A stretch of 64,000 nt of DNA, from assembly GCA_954871525.1 (NCBI GenBank), contig OX940868.1:30624056-30688055 (forward strand). Reading direction: 5' to 3'. The translations under genes and the position numbers were made by a program. Shown here in pieces: positions 32,084 to 45,523 of the stretch (position 1 is the first letter of the stretch; the number at the start of each line of letters is the position of its first letter). Source of the DNA: Parietaria judaica. Taxonomy: Eukaryota; Streptophyta; Magnoliopsida; Rosales; Urticaceae. A model generated the notes under the pieces. That model saw only the letters and a list, made by a program, of their open reading frames with translations. It was not told the origin of the DNA and did not search any database.

Positions 32084-32340
32084 CTCACAAACAAGAAAAT
32101 CTCTGCAATCGCAGTTCTTGGAGCTTCGATCAACACGCGATCTGCTTCCGAAACTAAAAATCTCCCACAATCTCAACGTGAAAAAAAAAAAATCGATCTC
32201 TCTTGGAACACGAGAAAGCGATCTATATATAGAAGTCAGCAAAGAGAAAAAGGAATGATCTCTTACACGGCGGCGATGGCGACTGAGCCGTCGTGGTTTC
32301 GCCACTGGAAATCTCTTGAGGCCACCGATTCGGTGGTTTT
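32084..32340 (-). other. Probable 5' UTR exon of the WD40 gene
   Basis: On the minus strand this CT- and A-rich leader ends in a donor at TTTGTGAG|GTTTGA. A candidate acceptor (AATCTAG) lies just upstream of the ATG at 31661. Coding potential is poor, so I read it as a spliced leader. Confidence 0.4.
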
Positions 32341-33606
32341 TTTATTCGTGAAAAAAAGTATTTATATTTAGCAAAAAAGAAAAAGAAATAAAATATCCTG
32401 ATTATTATTTATTGGCTTTTATGATACACTTCGTTTCGTTTCACACACACGAACGACCAACAGTTGCGCTCACTTCTTCTCTCCTCACAACATGCAATGA
32501 GATACAGGTGGCAACGGATGGCGGTCAAATCCACCTCTATTTACCATATTGCCCTTAGCTTCATAGCGCAAAATGATTATTGCGGCATAAATACTTAATT
32601 TTATACTTTGGTCTTTTTTGGTTGTAATATTACTCAAAAGCTTTAAAAAAATGTCAATGTTCAGTTTTGTCTATGCTCTAACTTCTAAGGTATGTTACAC
32701 AATAAGCATATCACGATTAAACTTCAAAATTAACAGATAATAACTCAAAACGAATAAACTCAATTTCTATATTGTTTTGCGACATTTGAATATAATGGTC
32801 ACAAAATTTTGAATATACTATATTTATTTAGTATAAAATGAGATATTTATTATTTAGGGAAAAAATCGCCTCAACAATCATTTTCTTGACATCTGGTGCA
32901 AATCCAATTTATTATGCTTTGAGACTCGGGTCTCTTCTGTGAAAGTTAAAACCAAATCAGACGTAACAAAATGGTTAGGGAAGTAAGAATGGTGTAAGAA
33001 AATATTGATGAATATATGATTGTATTATTACATTAACCGTTGGAATCCGACGTGCTAATAACCTATGCGCTCTTCGATGAATACCTATGTTCTCGTCGAC
33101 CAGGAATCTTGAGTCGACGAAGCTGCTTCCCTGGACTTGATTTCTCCTCATCTATGGGCTTTCTTTAATGACAGGCTTTTATTTTTGTTGCCATTTGTTG
33201 ACTTTCTTCGTAAGTCGGGTTTGACGCTTTTATCAAGCTCAAAGTGAAATATATCATAAATTAATGTTTTATTTTATATAAATTAAACACGAAATCATGC
33301 CTCAACATTTATATCGCAAATATCTCTAACATTATATCTTGTACTGCCACAAACTATAAATCAAAAGTCAAAATACGCCACTAGTTAAAATCTAGGGGGC
33401 ATTTATACCAATTACGTAAAAGATAAAGATTAAATTATCCGTACAATTGGCGGGTTATCTGTCTGCAGGCTCTCGTTTCGTGTCGTTTACGATGAAACGA
33501 AGCGTCGTTTTGATCTCTGCGGATTAGGAGAGAGAAAGAGAACACTCTCTCACTATCTCTCTCTCTACTCTCGGTCTCGTCGGAGAACAGCAACGGAGGA
33601 ATCAGT
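32341..33606. other. Gene-free spacer between divergent WD40 and phosphatase genes
   Basis: AT-rich. It contains GCGGCATAAATACT near 32582, matching the end of the 9972 element, and a CT-rich leader with CTCTCT runs at 33535-33575 before the phosphatase ATG. Confidence 0.5.
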
Positions 33607-35780
33607 ATGAATGCGGTGACGATACCGAGTGTTCAGATAAGCCTAGAAAATCCGATTCCGAAGCCTCTGGTTCGATCCAAACCCTCGCTTCGTCGCCGGA
33701 GCTTCGGCCGAAGCTGGTCGTCTCTAGTGATCGACCAAGGCCAGTCGGTCTCCGACGAGGGTGATGCTCCGTCGAAGCCGAGAGACTCGAACTCTCGCCG
33801 CCTCATTCTTCTCCGTCACGCCAAGAGCTCGTGGAAGGACCGCTCGCTCAGAGGTTCTTCTTCTCTTCTTGTGCTGTTGTTTGGCTGTTTGATTGTACGT
33901 ATTTGGATAGTGAAGCATTTTTTTTTTGTTTAGATCACGATCGGCCTCTGAGTAAAACGGGTCAATCCGACGCCATTAAAGTCGCTCACAAGCTTCGCGA
34001 GTTGGATTGGATACCTCAGCTTATTCTGTCCAGGTTGGATTTTGGATGAGTTGATGATGCCTTTTGATTTGCTTTGATTATCGAACTTATCGAGTTTTCT
34101 TGGTACTGTTGTGTGTCTCTTGGGTGTAGCGATGCGTTGAGGACGAAGGAGACGCTTAAGATTTTGCAGGAGGAAGTGCAAGGGTTTTCGGAGGCCGAAG
34201 TGCAGTTCGTTTCGAGCTTCTATTCCATTGCAGCCATGGACGGGCAGACTGCCGAGCACCTTCAAAATGTTATCTGCAGATATTCGAACGACGAAATCGC
34301 TACCATAATGTGAGTTCTCAGCTTCATTTGTTTAGTAATTTGTTGAATTATGCAAATTGCTAATGGTTCAGATTCAGAATAGACAAAGCTGGCCGTTTCC
34401 ATGTACATTTTCTTCCTATGAGTTTCCAATCTAAGATGGTAAACCGGAACGCTTAACCTTGGAAATTTGGTTACCGTAACAGAAACTTGTTCTACAACTG
34501 TGTATGTCATGGAAGGCGAAAATGGAAACTGTATGTCATGGAAGGCGAAAATGGAAAATGAAAATGTGTGACATTTTAGTCAAATCTATGCAAATTACTG
34601 CTCCTCCTCGTGGTATATTCGCATAAGAACAAGGGAGCGATAAAGACTTCTTGACAATGATGAGATAAATTCGCAGGTGTATGGGACATAATAGGGGTTG
34701 GGAGGAAGCAGCCTCGATGTTTTCTGGCGCTTCTGTAGAACTAAAGACGTGCAATGCTGCTTTGCTCGAAACTACTGGGAACTCCTGGGTCGAGGTTTGT
34801 TTATTTAGGATTTTTTCCTAGTTATAATAAGTTCTCTTACAAAGTATTATCAAGTTCCTGCTAGCAAATTCAAAACATATCACGTTAATGTTAGCTCAAA
34901 CAGGGGCGGTGGCTGGGTCAAATGTTCCTTGTGGAATGTTCTCAGCGGTTCATAATATAAAAATAAACAAATATTTGGAATAATATAAATCCATGTATGC
35001 ATTTCATATTCTCTCTAGGTTATACATTTTTGACGGCTGGAACTTAATCAAATTTTGTGTGCCAAGCTCGGGCGCCTCCGTTTGACTTCTTTCTTAATGG
35101 AGAATTGTTAGGAACAACCTTCTGCTCCATCTTATCATAGATCTTCATGCATATACTTTTTCACTTATCGGCATAATTTGATTTTATGTTTTCGTTTTGT
35201 CCGGCTCAAGATCTTATCTGTATGAAAGTTACCAATATCATTTGAAGTTCTTCACATAGTATTGGCAGCAAAATTCCCCAAACTTAACTTTGTAGCTGTT
35301 TCCTTCTAAAACTTTTGTACAGTTGCATATTACCCCTGTTAAATAATGATCAGATTCCTTTAAGCAATTAAGGGTAAAATGGTCTTAGGGGTCTTCGAAT
35401 ATAAGCCTATTAAAATAAAAGAAACAAATTTTACCCTTTTAATAACTTTAACATAATAGGTCACATATTTAACCGACTCTGCAATATGCAACTCAAGAAC
35501 TCTAGAAAAATTTTCTATATATAAGCTCCCGGGATTTTATGTTTGATAATGGTCTACGAATATTTCTTACATTTATTTTACTAAGTAAGGCGTGTTTCTG
35601 AGCAGTAAGCCGGGCAACATGTTCTGAGGAAAAAAAAGAACCCGGGAAAATGCAAAAACTTTGACCATATCGCCCGTGATTTTTTTTTAATGATCAAATG
35701 TTTTTAATTTGCAGGCATTTTCTTTAGCGGGACTTGGTGGGTGGAAGTTGCAGGGCATTGTGAAACCGAGTAGCCCTTAA
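33607..35780 (+). CDS. SixA-like histidine phosphatase (phosphoglycerate mutase superfamily), probably plastid-targeted
   Basis: Exons: 33607-33853, 33934-34033, 34130-34309, 34677-34794, 35715-35780; 711 nt, 236 aa. The catalytic RHG-type motif is LILLRHAKSSW with the reactive His at residue 71, preceded by Arg70. Further family landmarks are DHDRPLSKTG, SDALRTKETL and CMGHNRGWEEAA (the second catalytic His lies in GHN). The first 60 residues are Ser/Arg-rich and poor in acidic residues, which looks like a plastid transit peptide (inference). Family knowledge: SixA-like enzymes remove phosphate from protein histidines or small molecules. The plant substrate is not known to me. All introns are GT-AG. 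Intron 4 (920 bp) is long. Confidence 0.92.
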
Positions 35781-38654
35781 GTCTCGAATTTTTGAACACT
35801 AACCATAATCATTAGTAAATACGAGCTTATATTACGGCAAACTCTCGCAAGATTTATCTGAGCGTGTAAAAGCAATACCATCTGTGTTCTCGACGACAAG
35901 TTTGCATACTCGGAAGGAGATCGAAACCCATTCAAAGTCACATGAGTTTCATCCAGAATCGCCGGTAGTGAATCTCTTCGCGTAAGAGTAAGAACTCGTC
36001 AACGATGCTGAAAGTTACAAGAGCTGAAACTATTATGGTTTTGTATGATCTGTGTCTCAAATTGCTATGAAAAAGAGAAAGGTACTTCATTTGTCTAATT
36101 CGTGTTAGATTTTCATGTAGAAATTCTCAATGTCAATTCTACCCTTTCAGCTAAGCGGTTGAAAAGCTTTTACCTATTCAAGTAATTAGAAAATTTTAAT
36201 TTAATCTTGAATAACCTTTGGAATTCTCAAGATCGATGGGCACTAATTTACCATTATTGTATTTTTATTGTATTAATATTAGTTGTGAGATGAAGGTTCG
36301 AAGTGCAGGTGGCAGCTGCCGGTTTGCCGGTAGAAAATTGGTTGTAATACCGGCCAACCAAAAGAGAAAAAAATAATAATTACTGTTTCATTTAATTTAA
36401 AGAATCCAAATTTTACATAATCTAGAAAAATAATAACCATTTTTTTTTTTCATCTTTAGAAATACTAATAATTATAAAATTTTGCAAAACACTTGCTGAT
36501 TATCGAATATCTAATCGGCACAAATCGGTTTCGACATCTAAAAATCTATAATTACCTTTTCATATACCCGAACTTATTAACCACTCCGTAAAATCGGGTC
36601 ATTGCAGTGACGGTTTTTTCCATTGGTTGAGATAAGAAATTGGCATGCTCGTAGGTAATCTTGTAGAGAGGTTAAACCTAACCATGAAGCTTTACAACGG
36701 CCTCAACTTTTACTTCACCCAATTAGCAAGATGAAACCTTCCAAGTTCCTACTTTACGTGACCAAATGCCCTAGATTTTAGCTTCTTTTTTTTTTTTTTA
36801 TACTATATCAACAAATAACTATCAACGTGGCGACAACAACATGCATGTGAGTCGCACATGCGCAGAAGTCCACCCCTTGTACATAATTTTCTTCTTTTTT
36901 AATGTGTCTGAATTTGACGCCCCACAAAAGTAATCAAGTTATTTATAAATAAAAAGTAATCAAGTTATCATAATTTTAAAAAATTATGGTAAAATATTTA
37001 AGTTTATTTTTCTTAGTGGATCAATAGATTTCATTCACTTTTTCAATAATTTTTATTATTTTCATCAGTATAAAAATATTAAAAAATAAACTCAAACGAT
37101 CAAATTTATGAACATCAAAATAATCAAAATAAACATGAATGTAAACGCAGATTTTTAGAGCATCAACTACGCCGATTATTATTTTCATTTTTACTTGCTC
37201 TCTCGAATTCTCAACTCATTTTCTCAATAGCGTCGCGGTTTACGTTGTTTACGTCATCATTGATGAAAATAATACAAAAAATAAAATAAAGTAAAATACT
37301 TTTGCCACAAATTTTGAAGTTAACTCTACACAGTCTAGTTAACATTTATATTCAATTGAACCCTCGTTTGCTTACCTTCTTTTCACTTTCTGAAAATATG
37401 AATTAATTTTATGTTATCTCCACTCCATACCAATTCCACGTTGGAGTAGTTGTATTGTACTACTGGGGTTGTTTGCGGTTGGGTCAGTTAAAACTTAAAA
37501 GAGGAGGACTTTTAAAAGCTATTAAAGTCAGCTTCTTGTTATCTTACTCATTAAGTCATCATTATCTCGTTATATTCAATTATTCACAATTATTTCTTTT
37601 ACATAAAATTTTAATTTTGTATATAGCGTGAACTTTAATTATTTACGATTAAATTTTGAATAGGATATTAATTTTTATTTTTTAGTATCCACTATTTAAT
37701 TTTTTATAAAATTTTAACAACTTTTTCAATTAATTTAAGTGTGCTTTTAAGTATTGAATACGATGTTTTTTTTCTTCTTATTTTTAAAATATTGTCAAGA
37801 CTTTTATAACAAGTGATAGAATTAATAATAACAATAACGACAGAGTAAAAATAGAAAATTTAGTCGTGATTTTTTTACAGTTAATGTCACTTGAAATATC
37901 GAATACCTGTCATCGTCTCATATTTATTAATTTTAGATAATTTTTACTGCTATTCTTGGCGTCTCAATCAATCAAAATTTAAGTATTTGTACCGCAATTT
38001 CCCATTAATTTAGCAGCTGTAATATTAAATAAGAAAAGATGAAGCTAATATTAAGAAGTCTGCTTTGGAGATTGTAGTGTGCTCGATCGATCAAAACAAA
38101 AAGAAAATAAATAAAAAAGGAAAAGAAATAGAGAAGTGGGCTTTGTGTTATTAATGCTTCGTTGCTTGCTCTCTGAGCTGTTCACCAGTCAGTGCCTGTG
38201 GTCGTCGTTCACTCTCTCTCCTCGCCTCCGTACGGACGTCAATGGAAGAAAGAGAGGAGACACGACCAACACCCTGACTCTCCTTCCTTGCTTAGCTATG
38301 CCTTCCTTGCTCTCAGTTCGTCCTTGATTCAGCTCCAAGATCACGCTTTGACTCGAGTTCGGAGACCTAGAAAATGGGGAATTTCGGGGACTGAGAGCTC
38401 GGAGATCTGGGAATTCGCTCCTTCCTTCTCTGGGAACTGTCAATTTCTCAAGGTTTGCAGCTTTTTCGGTGTTGAGCCTCTTCGTTGCGTCGGATCTTGA
38501 ATTGCAAGCCAGTCGAGCTGAATTCCTGGTTCGAGCTGTGATTGGCGTTGTGTTGATTGGAATTTTAGGAGATGGGGGTTTCGAGTTTCTAAAAATGGCG
38601 GAGAGTCCAACTTGTTGAGAAGCGAGTGGATTCATGAAACAAGGTTGAAGCGAG
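35781..38654. other. Gene-free spacer and long leader of the hydrolase gene
   Basis: The first 350 bases are probably phosphatase 3' UTR. AT-rich sequence with no exon follows to about 38100. From 38130 to 38654 the sequence is CT-rich and then mixed, consistent with a transcribed leader. It holds six short upstream ORFs that each close before the main ATG. Confidence 0.5.
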
Positions 38655-41600
38655 ATGATTGAGCAGTTCATCAATTTCGTGATTCGCCCTCCCAGGTACC
38701 GATTTCGCGCAATTGTCTCGCTTTTTCTGCCATTTTTGGGAAGGTGTTCTTCAAGCTTAGTGCGTGATAACGATAAAATAGAAACACTAGACAGATTCGA
38801 AACCGATAATTCTAAGCCTTTTGGTTAACAGGGCGGATTATAATCCTGATCAGTATCTGTGGGAAAGGGAATTTAGCCTCGCGGGAAGAACGTACCAGCG
38901 ACAAGACTTGGAGGCGAGTACGGACACTATTTGCCAGTGCCATTTCAGTCTTTAAGCTTTCTTCATGGATTTCCAGCAAATGTGTGTTACATGGTAGTGC
39001 CTGACAGTTTGCCTGCGGGCTTGTTTTTCGCTATTTGCAGCTCAGGAATGCGAGAGGACACGTGTTGCGCTGCAGTCACTACATGCCCTCCCCTTTTCCG
39101 GAAGATTCTCCTCTTCCTTGTGTTGTGTATTGCCATGGAAACAGGTTCGGAAGTTTAAAAGTCCGGTTCCGGTTATTCCGTATTATCTTTTTCAGCCTTT
39201 ACACCTGTTTTCTGTTAACTATAATTGATTTTTCGGTTATCCGGACGTGGCCAAATATTCAATTAAAATTCGATCGATTTTCGCTCCGGTTATCGGTAAA
39301 TATTTTAAGCCCTTATTATGGGTACCCTTTAGAGCAAAGCTAGAACTGGCGCATTTACGCACATGTGCAATAATTCAGTGGATGCAGAGCCGATGCGAAT
39401 GAGGCTGCTGTGATTCTTCTTCCATCGAACATTACTGTCTTCACCCTTGATTTTTCGGGTTCGGGCTTGTCTGATGGTGACTATGTCAGCCTTGGTTGGC
39501 ACGAGGTTCATTTCCTGTTTATAACTATTTTATTATTTATAGATTTTGGTTTTGTCTCTTTTCAAATGTCTAAAGCCTCGCCGTTCTGTGCAGAAAGATG
39601 ACCTAAAGATCGTCGTCTCACATTTAAGAAGCAACAAACAAATTTCACGAATTGGTCTATGGGGACGATCGATGGGTGCAGTCACTTGGTACGCAATAAT
39701 TATTATGCTATTGGGTAGTTTTTCTTTTTTTATCATTTCGTTCCACTTTTTATTTATATGTTCAAATTTGCATTTTGTCGTGTAGCCTTCTATATGGAGC
39801 AGAAGACCCCTCAATAGCTGGAATGGTGTTGGATAGCGCCTTTTCAAACTTGTATGGTCTAATGATGGAACTAGTGGATGTGTACAAAATCCGGCTTCCG
39901 AAATTCACAGTAATGTCTCGCAACTTCACACTTTGTATTTACAAGTTGATATCCTGGGTCCGCAAGAAGTATTTGATAGAGTTGTACCATATTTATCATA
40001 TTTGCATAAAGTAATTACGGCGAAAGACTTTCCTGCTATTCCGTGACGTGCTAATTACATTTGATCTCTTCATGCTTTTACATCTTATTGGTCATGTTAT
40101 TAAGATGCTTAAATTTTTCTCTGCCCTCTTTATCAGGTTAAGATGGCAGTGCAATACATGCGTCGGGTAATTGAGAAGAAGGCGAAATTTGATATAATGA
40201 GTCTTAATAGCTTACAGGTTCGTGTTTCCAAAGTTTCATATAGTGCATCTTCTATACTTACCTATTTATGAAAGGAAGAAAGGAAGAAAAAAAAAAGTAA
40301 TGCTAAAAGCTTATGTTAACTAGCATTGGACTGATGTTCTGTGAATAAACACACAATACCGGTTGCAGGTTGCATCCAAGACATTCATTCCTGCTTTATT
40401 TGGACATGCTAAGGATGACAAATTCATCCAACCCCATCATTCTGATGTCATATATAAATCCTACGCGGTATTGTATACTTTTCGAGCAGACTCAATTCTT
40501 GTACTATAGTTTAAACCAAGGTTTAAAAAACCGTTACCGATGAAGAAAAGATGGGTGAAATTGCGGGTTCATCAACAGGTAACGGGTTTACCCTTGGGTT
40601 TTTTCATAGGCTTTACCAACGGATTTTGTATATAATGATAATATTAGCATTGTATAAGTATATATTACACTTCAATATCCATTTTATAAATAATATTGAT
40701 ATATCATATACCATAATATTTTATTGATATACAACTAACACTAAGCACAATATACTAATATGAGATATAGTATTTGAACTTTTGTTTTGTACAACCCTCG
40801 GTATTTTGTAAATATTATCGGAAAACCTGCGGGTTATTATGAAAATTATCGGTACAACCCTCGGTATGTTGTAAATAATCCCATTTTGGATAACTTCAGT
40901 AAAGTTATTAGGAGAATTCGTTTTCTGCAGGGAGATAAAAACGTGGTATATTTTGATGGCGACCATAACTCCTCGCGACCACAGTTCTATTACGATTCAG
41001 TCTCTATCTTCTTCTTCAATGTTCTTCACCCTCCACAAATTTCTTCTGGTAATTCTTGTAAGCCCGACAAGTATTATGACTTGGGGGATTTGAAGGTCGG
41101 TGCCGGAATGGATGAGGTGATTCCCTATATATACATAATCTATCTATATATCGCCACTGCCAGCTAGGTTCTTGAATAAAAGATTCAAAATCCTAACCTA
41201 TTTTCGGAGCTTAAAAGAAGGCAAAAAAAAAAAAGGCCAAAGACTTAACTTTATTTTATATGCTTAGACATTTTATGGGGCATTACTATTTGAATTTGAG
41301 TTATGACACACATTTGATGCTATGTTTGAATTTCAGTTTTATTAGATGTTTGAGTTTAATTAGGGATTTAATGTTTCATTGAACTAGATGGTTTATAATC
41401 GTGACTTATGCCTCACCTCACCATCAAAATAAAATAAAATACACACATAACTTTAATACGTTATTTTAAATCTTGCTGCAGCTACTCATAGTTGGTAAAC
41501 TTATGGAAAGTGATTATTGGGTGTAAAGTAGCTTAAAATTTTACGATCTTATGATAATGACCGAAGGATTATCATTAATTTTTCTTCTGCTTGATTTCAG

Positions 41601-42614
41601 GGTTTGTTATACGAGATAATTACTGGAGTTCACGCTGCGGGTACTGATGCAGCAAGTTCTTCTTCTGCTCCCCCTGTTGTTTCAAACACAAAATCCGTGG
41701 ATCAACTTCTTTCCGATATTGCCCCTGTTGCTACTGTATGCTTCTCTCTGGTTTCTGTCCACCTGTGTTCGGTGATGGTCATTTTATGCTGAATGGCTAT
41801 ATGACATTAATGATTGCAGGATTCTGTGCTTGGTGACATTACTGCGTTTACCAGTCAAGCATCAGCCCAATTACAGGTTTTCTTTTCTATAACCTCCATG
41901 ATTTGAGTCATTATCTGATTCATCGGTATACTAAGCTTGGAAGTTGATCGATCAAGAAAATGGGTTTTCTCTAGATGGAAATACTCTTGAGAGAGTTACT
42001 AAATCTTCGATATGCATAACATGCAACATCAAATATTAAGCTTGTTGGTCTAATTGATTTTTTTCATTCCGGTTTTTAATCGCAAAAAATGACTACGTAA
42101 TGATCTTTTTTGTAGGTTATTTCCGATAAACATGTTGACACATTGTAATTTTTTTATCAGGATAAGCCAAACACGCAAAACGAAGAATGTTGCTCGTATA
42201 CAAGCTCGAATAGAGAGAGTTGGGGAAGATGCTCATCTTTAGGTGGTAGTGATGAAGATTCTTCTGCAGAATGCACCACAGCAGATGATGCTAACCAGGT
42301 CTCTCTCTCTCTCGATTTCGATCTCAATATACTGAAACGCTGTCATTCCTTGGCAAAAAATTACCAAATCGGTGCAAGCTTTTTCTGATTATTTTGATGA
42401 TTTGTTTTTTTTTTTTTGTGAATGTTAGAAGACTCTGAAGGCGTTTGCCACACCCCTTCGCAACACGCAACAAACGTCCGACTCAACAAAAGAAGAAAAA
42501 AAGAACTCAAAGAAGCCCAAAAGCGAAAAACTCGAGATGATAGAGGCTCTAAGTAGGCGTTTACGTATCAGCATTCTGAAGAGAGTAATTCAGCGGAAAC
42601 AACCGCCTTCGTAA
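38655..42614 (+). CDS. Alpha/beta hydrolase (S33 serine hydrolase fold), 13 exons
   Basis: Exons: 38655-38695, 38832-38913, 39041-39144, 39379-39505, 39594-39688, 39786-39909, 40137-40217, 40369-40467, 40931-41116, 41601-41735, 41820-41876, 42161-42298, 42429-42614; 1,455 nt, 484 aa. The start MIEQFINFVIRPPRADYNPD is characteristic of this plant family. CVVYCHGNSGCRADANEAA is the oxyanion region. GLWGRSMGAVT has the nucleophile elbow G-R-S-M-G with Ser144. The likely acid is Asp235 (GHAKDD) and the base His263 (FDGDHNSSR). The C-terminal 170 residues are Ser-rich, then basic (KEEKKNSKKPKSEK), without a known domain. The substrate is unknown to me. Intron 2 uses a GC donor; the others are GT-AG. 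The leader holds six uORFs. Confidence 0.94.
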
Positions 42615-43787
42615 CTGCTGTGTTCTCTCACCATATACGTGTTTGATCCTTCCATTATAGTTTAGTCAACAGGCTTGGATTCTGATTCTAACTGCGGTGT
42701 GCCATGCAAGTGCAAGATTCAAGGCATAAGTTTCTTCAAATCACTCCGGTGTTTGAGGAAAGCAAAATTTCCGTAAAATAGTTTTTTTTTTTTTCGCCGT
42801 TGTTGGTGCTCGTTCTTAATAGCTTGCCGTTCCGGCAAAAATAGCTAGGTGTGGGGTTAACCTGATCATAGAAAAGTTGCCACTATGTTTCATTGGGATT
42901 GTATATTTTCTTGTATTACTCGATAGAATATTGTTTGGTTAACTACAGAATGCTAATCAACTTCACGTTGTGATCCTGGTAAACTTTGCCCTTTTTTCCT
43001 TTTTACCAAGAAAATGAAAAATAAAAAGAGTATCCGGCGGCAACGGTCTCCGAATTTGTATTTTGCCCGATAAGTTCTAGATTTTATCAGCAATGCCTTC
43101 TAAACTTTTAAAAAGTTGGCACTATAGTTTTTACTCGTAAAGAAAATGTTGATTTATAAGCCACACGTGATTTATTTGCCTCATTTAAAAAATACATATA
43201 TAAGCTTATGCATAACAAACACATAATTAAATTTGGTAATACTTATAATTATTAGTTACCAAATGGAATCATTAATATAGATTAGATTATTAAATTATTG
43301 TAAAACAGTTAAAAAATTAATTCTCGAATAAAAGTTATAATTAAAGTTCTACAAATTAGAGAAAACAACATAGTTGACGAAAATACTCTAAAGTAAGTAA
43401 CTTGTTATGTACATATTAACATTTGTTATTTTTAACTTTTAAAAAGTAAAAACAAGTTTGAAGTAGAACGGATTTTGAGTCTTCCTATGATTTGGTCAGA
43501 TTTTCCGGCCCTTCGGAAACTGACCCGATCCGGGTCTTTTGTCTACTCTGGTATGGGTTAAGGAAAGAAGAACCATTGCATAAAACATTGCATAAAAAAA
43601 ACATTGCATAAAATCTAAGTCAGCGTTAATAAACAACCGAAACCCTAGTTACCCTTTGTTCACAACGCTCTCAGATTCAATCAAACCTCGTTATTTTGAT
43701 CAACGTGTTTTGTTTTTAATCTACTTGTCTCAAAACGTCTATATATAACATTACACTAATACACGGCACAACTCCAGAGCCCGGGAT
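42615..43787. other. Gene-free spacer between convergent genes
   Basis: Hydrolase 3' UTR for a few hundred bases, then AT-rich DNA with no exon. The PHL7-type gene ends at 43788 on the opposite strand. Confidence 0.55.
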
Positions 43788-45523
43788 TCATAGGTCGCTG
43801 CTTTCTTGCGGGGCGTCGTTCCCGACCGAGTTCGACTCGAACTGCTCTCCGGCGTGGAAAACCGAGTGAGGCGCCTGATAGGCCGAGCTCACACTCGACT
43901 CCAATATCTGGTGCATCATCACGAGCTCTGGGTTGGGAAACTGCGCTGCGCCGACCCGTTGCTTCTTCGCGGACCTCTCGCCCTTGGGGCTCTCGGGAGG
44001 TGAGCTGATGCGACAGGCGGAGTCTGGCGTCGACGGCTCGTGGTGGGACGAAAAGGACTCGTCGATGGAGACGCTCTTTGCTAAGGCGCACTCCTTGGGT
44101 GTCTGGTCCGCGTGGGGAGGCTCGGAGGTCGGTGCTGGCGTTGTTGGGTCGACCTTGTCAGATTCAAGAGCGGGAGACTCCGAGAGAACCCCGCTTAGTC
44201 TCTGTTGCTCTTCGATGATCTTCTTCAAGTACTTGCCTTGCGCTTCTATGCGTAACTGAAGCTGTCTCTGAACCTGGTGTACAATGTTATCAAAGTGAAA
44301 GTTAATTTTGATAAATCGGGAGTCGGAAAAAAAAGTCTGACATTGCTAATTTCTTTTCCTTTTTTCCTTTTACTTCGCTCCGTTCTAAGAAATCAATAAC
44401 AAGATAATAAGCAAAACATGCCAAACAGAAGATAAGTACTACTTAATATGAAGTAAACGAGAACCTCTAATTGCTCGTGAAGCCGCTTCTGAACCTCCAT
44501 TTGCAGCTTTAATGCTTCCGTAATTTGCATTCCACTGCAAAGCAAAACCGAAATTGAATCAGGAACTAAACGTGATTACAAATATCAGAAATAATTGTCT
44601 TTGCAGATAATATATCAGGAATATACAGCAATCATTTGGAGAAAATAACTTGAAACTTCTTTTGACCTTCTATATTTAGAAATATATATGTACAACCTTA
44701 ACGTAAACACGAGACATTAGCTGCCAAACTTATCTCATAAAATCCCGGGTAATTTCGGTTGAGATTTCATAATTTAATGACTTTGAGCGACATGACTTAG
44801 CGGATAATTCGTCTAAAACAAAGTTCAAATTTGAACTAAATTACATGACAAATTTATCTAACGATAATGGAACGGAAATTAAGGATACAGGAAGCGCCAC
44901 TTACGATGATCCGTCTATATTAGAAATGTCATCTCCTTGCTCTTTCTTGTCAGCTTTTAATCCTTACATGAAAACACAAATTAAATTAAGATATTTGTTT
45001 GTAGCTACTGAAAATGAACTAAATCATTTATGAGAAAAAGTGTCGTCAGTGCAAAACGTACCATCAGATGAGGAGTCGGGTAGGTATTTTGCAAGTCGAT
45101 ATTTCTGATCGCATAAAAAAAAAGTAAAAAAACAACCGGAAATATTCAAATATCACCTTTCGAGTTTAACGAAGTTTACAAAAATACCAATAATAAGAAC
45201 ATACTCAATCGCCTTTGCGTTTATTTTATACCTGTAAATGGCTTTTGACGTGATAAATCGTTAATCCTTGTACACCCATGACTCTGAGAACGCCCTTCGG
45301 GGTAGCGCCTACGAAATAGATATTGATTTTTATAATGTGAATTATCAATTAAAAAAAAAGTATTCCGCGAAATAAGATAATTAAAAAACGACTCACGGTC
45401 TGGTCCACCGAGCTGTCCAACGGCATCAACAAAGCGTTCATGAAGCTCATGAGTCCATCGCAGCCTCTGTTTCGAGGCAAGACTCGGATTGTTGGCGTTG
45501 TTCCCTCCATTCATACCATCCAT
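43788..45523 (-). CDS. PHL7: MYB-CC transcription factor, PHL7 type
   Basis: Exons in reading order: 45523-45397, 45308-45232, 45104-45062, 44953-44905, 44534-44465, 44273-43788; 852 nt, 283 aa. It has a GARP/MYB DNA-binding domain ([16 protein letters not shown]... ending [15 protein letters not shown], about residues 20-80) and a MYB-CC coiled coil with the canonical LHEQLE motif ([20 protein letters not shown]). It closely resembles Arabidopsis PHL7 as I remember it, in length and through the C-terminal TPDS region. Family knowledge: MYB-CC factors dimerise and bind P1BS-like sites, and relatives control phosphate starvation responses; the role of PHL7 is less clear. The ATG at 45523 is the first in frame. 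A spliced non-coding leader probably lies farther upstream. Confidence 0.93.

Noticed and set aside
38189..38674. 161-residue minus-strand open frame
   Set aside because: Antisense to the CT-rich leader of the hydrolase gene; no homologue and no splice support.
39145..39386. Acceptor at 39386 for hydrolase exon 4
   Set aside because: It would delete the conserved SGC of HGNSGCRADANE. The acceptor at 39378 restores it in phase.
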